Origin: Ruania suaedae
GTDB taxonomy: Bacteria; Actinomycetota; Actinomycetes; Actinomycetales; Beutenbergiaceae
Length of the DNA stretch: 64,000 bases
Assembly: GCF_021049265.1 (NCBI RefSeq)
Contig: NZ_CP088018.1
Coordinates: forward strand, 1,612,001 to 1,676,000
Reading direction: 5' to 3'
Positions 59,586 through 64,000 of this stretch are shown piece by piece. The position numbers and the translations under genes are program-made. How positions within the stretch are numbered: position 1 is the stretch's first letter; each line of letters opens with the position of its first letter. The notes beneath the pieces were generated by a model. It was not told where the DNA came from and did not search any database. It was given only the letters and a program-made list of their open reading frames with translations.

Positions 59586-61040
59586 CTACTCCGGACGCTG
59601 CTGCTGGTCCTGCGCCGTGTCCTGTTGCGTGGGCTCCGTGCCCTGAGCCGGGCCGGGCTGGGCAGCGGCAGGGCGTGCCGTGCGCTCTCCGTGCCCCTCG
59701 GCGAAGGCGCGGCCCACCGCGCGGCCCTGGATGACCTCAGTGAGGTCGATCCCGGTCGCCGCGCGGACGGAGTCGAAGACGCCCCGCATGGCCACCGAGC
59801 TCTCACCGGCGAGCATGCCGCTCGGGCCGGAGTCCGAGCCGCCACCGCTGACGAGTGTGACCTCGCCGATCGTGGCGTAGCCCTTCGCGAACTCGGCCAT
59901 CAGGTTGGGCAGGGCGTCGACGACGCGCTGCATGAGCAGGGCCTCCTGGTGGGTCGACAGCGCCTCGGCCTCGGCTCGGATCGACTGGGCACGGGCCTCG
60001 CCCTCGAGGCGCGTCGCCTCGGCGTCGGCCTCGGCGCGAACCCGCGTGGCCTCCGCCTCGCGCGCGGCGATCGCGGCCTGGGCCTCGGCCTGCTTGGTGA
60101 CCCGGTAGGCGTCGGCGTCGGCGTCCTTGGAGGCACGGTAGAGCTCGGCATCGGCCACCCGCTTGACCTCGGAGTCGAGCCGCGCCTGGGTGTTCTCGGC
60201 CTCCTGCTTGAGGACCTGCTGCTCGGCCTCGGCCTTCGCGAGTGCCTCCGCCTGGAGAGCCTGGGCATTCGCCCGGCCGACCTCGGACTTGGACGCGGCC
60301 AGGTTCTTGTCGTAGGCGGTCTGCTCGACGAGGTTGGCTTCCTCGTTGGTGATCTGCTGCTGCCGGACCGCGCGCTCGGCGTTGGTCTCGGAGATCTCCG
60401 CGGCCTGGCGCTTCGACTGGATCTCGGGCGCTCCGAGGGACTGGATGTAGCCGACGTCGTCGGTGATGCCCTTGATCTGGAAGGAGTCCAGGATGAGGCC
60501 CTGCTCATCCAGCTCCACGGAGACGTCGGTGGCGATCTGTTCGGAGAATCGCTTGCGGTCCCGCATGAGGTCGATCACAGGGAGCTTCGCGACGACGCCG
60601 CGGAGGGCACCTTCGAGCTGCTCGGTGGTGAACACCTCGATGGCCGAGTCCTGGGAGGCGAACCGCTCAGCGGCCCGCTTCACCGATCCGGGGTGCGAAC
60701 CGATCTTGACGATGGCGACGGCCTCGACGTCGAGGGTGACCCCGTCCTCGGACTGCGCCTCGGCGTTCATGGTCACCTGCCGCGAGCGCAGCGAGATGAC
60801 CTCGTGCCGCTGGGTCATCGGGTTGACGACGGCGCGGCCGTTGACGACCACCCGGACCGAGCTCTCGGGTTCGCCCTCGGCCCCGCGCTGCTTCACACCG
60901 GAGACGACCAGCGCCTCGTCGGCACGGGCCACCTTCACCCACGAGCGGAAGATGAGCAGTCCGATGATGAGCGCGACCACAGCGATCGCGGCGATCACCG
61001 CCGCGAGCGTGAGTGCCCCGATTCCTACAGCAACGTCCAT
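59586..61040 (-). CDS. Flotillin-like SPFH/band 7 protein
   Basis: The 484-residue protein has an N-terminal membrane helix (about residues 8-30), an SPFH domain to about residue 190 (KVARADEALVVSGVKQ, RHEVISLRSRQVTM), and a long Ala/Glu-rich coiled coil (about 200-380) typical of flotillins, which scaffold ordered membrane patches. The Gly-rich and Gln/Pro-rich C-terminal tail is disordered. No NfeD-type partner gene is adjacent. It converges with xerD over 13 bases. Confidence 0.9.
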   Translation of the reverse strand: MDVAVGIGALTLAAVIAAIAVVALIIGLLIFRSWVKVARADEALVVSGVKQRGAEGEPESSVRVVVNGRAVVNPMTQRHEVISLRSRQVTMNAEAQSEDGVTLDVEAVAIVKIGSHPGSVKRAAERFASQDSAIEVFTTEQLEGALRGVVAKLPVIDLMRDRKRFSEQIATDVSVELDEQGLILDSFQIKGITDDVGYIQSLGAPEIQSKRQAAEISETNAERAVRQQQITNEEANLVEQTAYDKNLAASKSEVGRANAQALQAEALAKAEAEQQVLKQEAENTQARLDSEVKRVADAELYRASKDADADAYRVTKQAEAQAAIAAREAEATRVRAEADAEATRLEGEARAQSIRAEAEALSTHQEALLMQRVVDALPNLMAEFAKGYATIGEVTLVSGGGSDSGPSGMLAGESSVAMRGVFDSVRAATGIDLTEVIQGRAVGRAFAEGHGERTARPAAAQPGPAQGTEPTQQDTAQDQQQRPE

Positions 61041-61112
61041 CGCAGATGTCCCCTTCGATCCCCTGGTGGCGAGACGGTCGTCACTGACGCTATCAGCCCG
61101 CCGGCGGGCGAC

Positions 61113-62321
61113 TCAGAAGTGGTTGCGGATCTGCACCTGGGGTCCGGTGAGGAGGCGGTCCAGCACGGCATCCGTCTGCGGCCCGCCACCGTCGAGATGG
61201 CCGAGCATGCGAAGCGTCGCGCAGTTCTGGACACCAGACCAGGCCAGCGCGAGGCCCTGCGGGGTGAAGGTACCCGCGTCCGCGGGCGTCGAGGAGGGCA
61301 CCTGCTCGCACCGGGATTCCTCCCCTTCCACCGCGAGCCGGTAGGTGCCGTCCAGCACCCCGAGCCGGTCGCCGGCCACGGCGAACGTCAGGTCGGCATA
61401 GCCGCGCAGGCGACGTGCCGCGAAGGCCCCGGGCACGTCGTCGACCCGGAGCATGTAGTCCTGCCTTCCGATGAGATCCCAGTCCGTGGTGGGCAGCAGC
61501 AGGCGTGCCGGATCGGCGCCGGAGGTCTTCAGGTGCAGGGAGGGCATGACGCTGGCATGCGAGCCGAGGCTGTGCCACAGAGTGCGGTAGGCATGCCGGT
61601 CGAGTGCGACCAGCTCGGCCACCTCCAGTGCGCCGTCCTCCTGCGGGCCCCGCCTCCACGCGGCATAGCCGAGGACGGCGCCGCTCGGGTTCTCCACGAC
61701 GCTCACCCCGGTGAACCGGTCGAGATGGTGCTGGTCGGAGCCGGTGAAGGTCGTGCCGCGGCGGCTCAGCGGACCGGACTGGGTGGCCGCCCAGGTCTCG
61801 TAGAGGCCGCGCAGGGCCGGGACGTCGTCGGGTCCGGCGCGCCGGATCCGGGTGCCCTCGCCGCTGGGAACCCGTGCTGCCACCGCGGTGGGCACCCGGA
61901 CCGTGTCGAAGCCGCCGATGAGTTCGTATCCGAACGACCGGTAGATGCCCGGAGCGCTCGGGAAGAGTGTGGAGACGACCCCGCCCCGGTCGCGGGCGTC
62001 TGCGAGCGAGGCGCGGAAGAGGTCCTCGACCAGTCCGCGGCCGCGGTATTCGGCGGCCACGGTCACGCCCGCGATACCGATGGTGGGCACGAGCGAGCCC
62101 GCCCACCAGGAGTGGAAGTCCTTGGCGATCATCTGGCCGGCGAGCACGGCACCGTCGAAGGAGCCCCAGTGATGCTCGCCCGGCAGTGGCCACTGCTCGT
62201 CCGCCGCGGGTGCCGGCCCACCGGCGGGCATCCCGAAGGCCTCCGCGCTGATCCGCCGCCCGGCGGCTCGGTCCTCGCGGGTGAAGCGGCGGACCACGGG
62301 CGGCATGTCGGGAGCAGGCAT
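61113..62321 (-). CDS. Eis-like GNAT acetyltransferase with SCP2 domain
   Basis: The 402-residue length and layout match the Eis family: an N-terminal GNAT domain (IAGVTVAAEYRGRGLVEDLFRASL with the acetyl-CoA loop RGRG near residue 92), a second GNAT-like domain, and a C-terminal sterol-carrier-like domain that ends in the catalytic C-terminal carboxylate (here Phe402). Eis in M. tuberculosis acetylates aminoglycosides and proteins; no such activity can be inferred for certain here. The ATG at 62321 has a leaderless-type promoter. Confidence 0.88.
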   Translation of the reverse strand: MPAPDMPPVVRRFTREDRAAGRRISAEAFGMPAGGPAPAADEQWPLPGEHHWGSFDGAVLAGQMIAKDFHSWWAGSLVPTIGIAGVTVAAEYRGRGLVEDLFRASLADARDRGGVVSTLFPSAPGIYRSFGYELIGGFDTVRVPTAVAARVPSGEGTRIRRAGPDDVPALRGLYETWAATQSGPLSRRGTTFTGSDQHHLDRFTGVSVVENPSGAVLGYAAWRRGPQEDGALEVAELVALDRHAYRTLWHSLGSHASVMPSLHLKTSGADPARLLLPTTDWDLIGRQDYMLRVDDVPGAFAARRLRGYADLTFAVAGDRLGVLDGTYRLAVEGEESRCEQVPSSTPADAGTFTPQGLALAWSGVQNCATLRMLGHLDGGGPQTDAVLDRLLTGPQVQIRNHF

Positions 62322-62328
62322 GCTGAAG

Positions 62329-62334
62329 AGCCTA
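62329..62334 (-). promoter_or_regulatory. -10 box of leaderless Eis-like transcript
   Basis: On the minus strand TAGGCT (complement of 62329-62334) ends seven bases before the ATG at 62321, predicting a leaderless mRNA. Confidence 0.5.
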
Positions 62335-62403
62335 GAGCCCCACGTGCGCCCCGGCCGGAGCCGGGCTGCCGGCAACTCCGAGGCGATGCCCCGGTGTGCG
62401 CGG

Positions 62404-62432
62404 TTGGTAAAGGCTCCGGAGGCCAGTAGTTT
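62404..62432 (+). promoter_or_regulatory. parA promoter (leaderless)
   Basis: TTGGTA (62404-62409), 17 bases, TAGTTT (62427-62432), then six bases to the GTG of parA. Both hexamers and the spacing are good, and no ribosome binding site precedes the start, so a leaderless mRNA is predicted. Confidence 0.68.
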
Positions 62433-62438
62433 GGCGGG

Positions 62439-63284
62439 GTGAGTACCGATGCACCTGAGCTGCGCACCAGCCGTGACTTCCCCGTGCCGGAACCGCTGAG
62501 CGGGCACGGCCCGGCACGCATCATCGCCATGTGCAACCAGAAGGGTGGGGTGGGCAAGACGACCACCACCATCAACCTCGGCGCGGCGCTGGCCGAGTAC
62601 GGCCGCAAGGTGCTCATCGTCGACTTCGACCCCCAGGGCGCGGCCTCGGCGGGGCTGGGCTTCAACGCCCACGAGCTGGACCGGACCGTCTACACCGAGA
62701 TCATGGCGGACAAGCCGGACATCACCGCGGTCATCCAGGAGACGGCAGTACCGGGCCTGGACGTCGTGCCGGCGAACATCGATCTCTCCGCGGCCGAGGT
62801 GCAGCTGGTGAACGAGGTCGCGCGCGAGCAGGCCCTCACCCGGGTGCTGCGGCCGGTGGCCGACGTCTACGACGTGATTCTCATCGACTGCCAGCCCTCG
62901 CTGGGGCTTCTCACCGTGAATGCGCTCACGGCCGCGCACGGGGTCATCATCCCGCTGGAGACGGAGTTCTTCGCGCTGCGTGGGGTGGCGCTGCTGGTGG
63001 AGACGATCGACAAGGTCCGTGACCGGCTCAACCCGCGTCTGCACACCGACGGGATCCTGGCCACCATGGTCGATGCCCGCACGCTGCACTCGCGGGAGGT
63101 GCTCGCTCGGGTGCGGGAGGCCTTCGGCGACACGGTCTTCGACACGGTCATCACCCGGACCGTGAAGTTCCCGGATGCCTCCGTGGCGACCGAGCCGATC
63201 ACCACCTACGCGCCCAACCACGCCGGTGCCTACAACTATCGCAAGCTGGCCCGTGAGCTCATCGCCCGTGGCGACGTGGCCTGA
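62439..63284 (+). CDS. ParA family ATPase linked to scpA
   Basis: The 281-residue protein is a deviant-Walker ParA/Soj ATPase: IAMCNQKGGVGKTTTTINLG near residue 30 with the signature lysine, VDFDPQGAAS, and VILIDCQPSLGLLTVNAL. It belongs to the copy found beside scpA-scpB, distinct from the parAB pair near oriC; no parB follows. Its role is probably in chromosome segregation with the Smc-ScpAB condensin. The 3' end overlaps scpA by 17 bases. Confidence 0.92.
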   Translation: MSTDAPELRTSRDFPVPEPLSGHGPARIIAMCNQKGGVGKTTTTINLGAALAEYGRKVLIVDFDPQGAASAGLGFNAHELDRTVYTEIMADKPDITAVIQETAVPGLDVVPANIDLSAAEVQLVNEVAREQALTRVLRPVADVYDVILIDCQPSLGLLTVNALTAAHGVIIPLETEFFALRGVALLVETIDKVRDRLNPRLHTDGILATMVDARTLHSREVLARVREAFGDTVFDTVITRTVKFPDASVATEPITTYAPNHAGAYNYRKLARELIARGDVA

Positions 63285-64000
63285 GGCCGCGCCGGCGGCA
63301 GAACGCGACGCCGGGGACCCCGGCGAGGCCCTCGCGCCCTCGCGCAGCATCTTCGAGGTCCGGCTGACGAACTTCACCGGACCGTTCGACCTGCTGCTGT
63401 CCCTGATCGCCAAGCACAAGATGGACGTCACGGAGGTGGCGCTGGCCGTCGTCACCGACGACTTCATCGCCTACATCCGGGCGCAGGAGGAGTGGGACCT
63501 GTCCCAGGCGAGTGAGTTCCTCGTGATCGCCTCGACGCTGCTGGATCTCAAGGCGGCGCGGTTGCTGCCGCGGGGAACGGTGGAGGACAGCGAGGACCTG
63601 GAGCTGCTGGAGGCCCGGGACCTGCTGTTCGCCCGGCTCCTGCAGTACCGGGCCTACAAGGAGGTCGCGGCCCACCTGGCCGGAGCGTGGGAGCGTGCGG
63701 GGCGGTCACACCCGCGGCAGGCGCCACTGGAGCCCCGCTTCGCAGCCTTGCTGCCCGAGCTGGTCATGCAGATCGGTCCCGAGGAGCTGGCGATGCTGGC
63801 CGCACAGGCCTTGACGCCCAGGCCGGCGCCGGCCGGGGTGGACCTGACCCACCTGCACAATCCCGCGGTCAGTGTGCGCGAGCAGGCCGCCCACATCGTC
63901 GACCGGCTGCGACGTGCGCGCAGCCTCACCTTCCGCTCGCTGACCGACGACGCCGACGGCACCGCCGTCGTGGTGGCCCGCTTCCTAGCGCTGCTCGAGC
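63268..64000 (+). CDS. scpA: Segregation and condensation protein A, 3' end outside window
   Basis: ScpA is the kleisin that bridges the Smc heads. The first 244 residues are visible. After a short acidic N-terminus the conserved kleisin start appears as FEVRLTNFTGPFDLLLSLIAKHKMDVTEVALAVVT, then SEFLVIASTLLDLKAARLLP. The GTG at 63268 lies inside the parA gene and is the only start in this frame before the domain; no strong ribosome binding site is seen. The winged-helix C-terminus lies beyond 64000. Confidence 0.92.
   Translation, partial: MATWPEAAPAAERDAGDPGEALAPSRSIFEVRLTNFTGPFDLLLSLIAKHKMDVTEVALAVVTDDFIAYIRAQEEWDLSQASEFLVIASTLLDLKAARLLPRGTVEDSEDLELLEARDLLFARLLQYRAYKEVAAHLAGAWERAGRSHPRQAPLEPRFAALLPELVMQIGPEELAMLAAQALTPRPAPAGVDLTHLHNPAVSVREQAAHIVDRLRRARSLTFRSLTDDADGTAVVVARFLALLE

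Overview
This 64 kb window is very GC-rich, densely packed housekeeping chromosome from an actinomycete. No insertion sequence, prophage, CRISPR array or genomic island was seen. The lineage call rests on content and order: trpCBA-lgt, gltBD, pyk, an ANTAR regulator of the PdtaR type, polA-rpsA-coaE with coaE fused to grpB, uvrC-rapZ-yvcK-whiA-gap-pgk-tpiA-secG-rbpA, ctaB divergent from tkt-tal-zwf-opcA-pgl, and xerD-parA-scpA. WhiA, RbpA, OpcA and the CoaE-GrpB fusion are actinobacterial hallmarks. A member of the Micrococcales is likely, but the genus cannot be fixed from sequence reading alone.

Layout. Positions 1-4560 hold the end of a DUF4190 membrane protein, then trpC, trpB, trpA and lgt in one overlapping operon. 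Positions 4790-10840 encode glutamate synthase (gltB, gltD). Positions 11005-16030 hold pyruvate kinase, a tandem pair of paralogous lipoproteins, a 5'-nucleotidase-like protein, arginine deiminase and tRNA-Leu(CAA). Positions 16080-25110 hold the ANTAR regulator, an acetyltransferase, a thioesterase, DNA polymerase I, a methyltransferase, ribosomal protein S1, pyroglutamyl peptidase and CoaE-GrpB. Positions 25180-28490 hold an OsmC protein, a hydrolase and uvrB.

Positions 28520-34770 form an amino-sugar locus: a BadF-type kinase divergent from an RpiR regulator, a SIS protein and an NgcEFG-type GlcNAc/chitooligosaccharide ABC importer without its ATPase. Positions 34800-35990 carry terC behind a probable yybP-ykoY manganese riboswitch. 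Positions 36000-43350 hold YciI, a metallo-beta-lactamase/VOC gene pair, uvrA with a LexA-like box, a second VOC/OsmC pair and uvrC. Positions 43390-50400 run from rapZ to rbpA through lower glycolysis. Positions 50440-57450 (minus strand) are the pentose phosphate operon. Positions 57650-64000 hold ctaB, xerD, a flotillin, an Eis-like acetyltransferase, parA and the start of scpA.

The most informative signals are regulatory. They are the riboswitch and terminator before terC (the terminator arm also holds the ribosome binding site), at least eleven start codons placed 6-7 bases after a TAnnnT box (predicted leaderless mRNAs, including uvrA, uvrB, uvrC, polA and parA), overlapping divergent promoters in the amino-sugar locus, and perfect GC-rich hairpins inside the gap-pgk-tpiA and tkt-tal operons. 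No complete novel system is apparent. The tandem lipoproteins, which share four cysteines beyond the lipobox, are the least explained proteins here.
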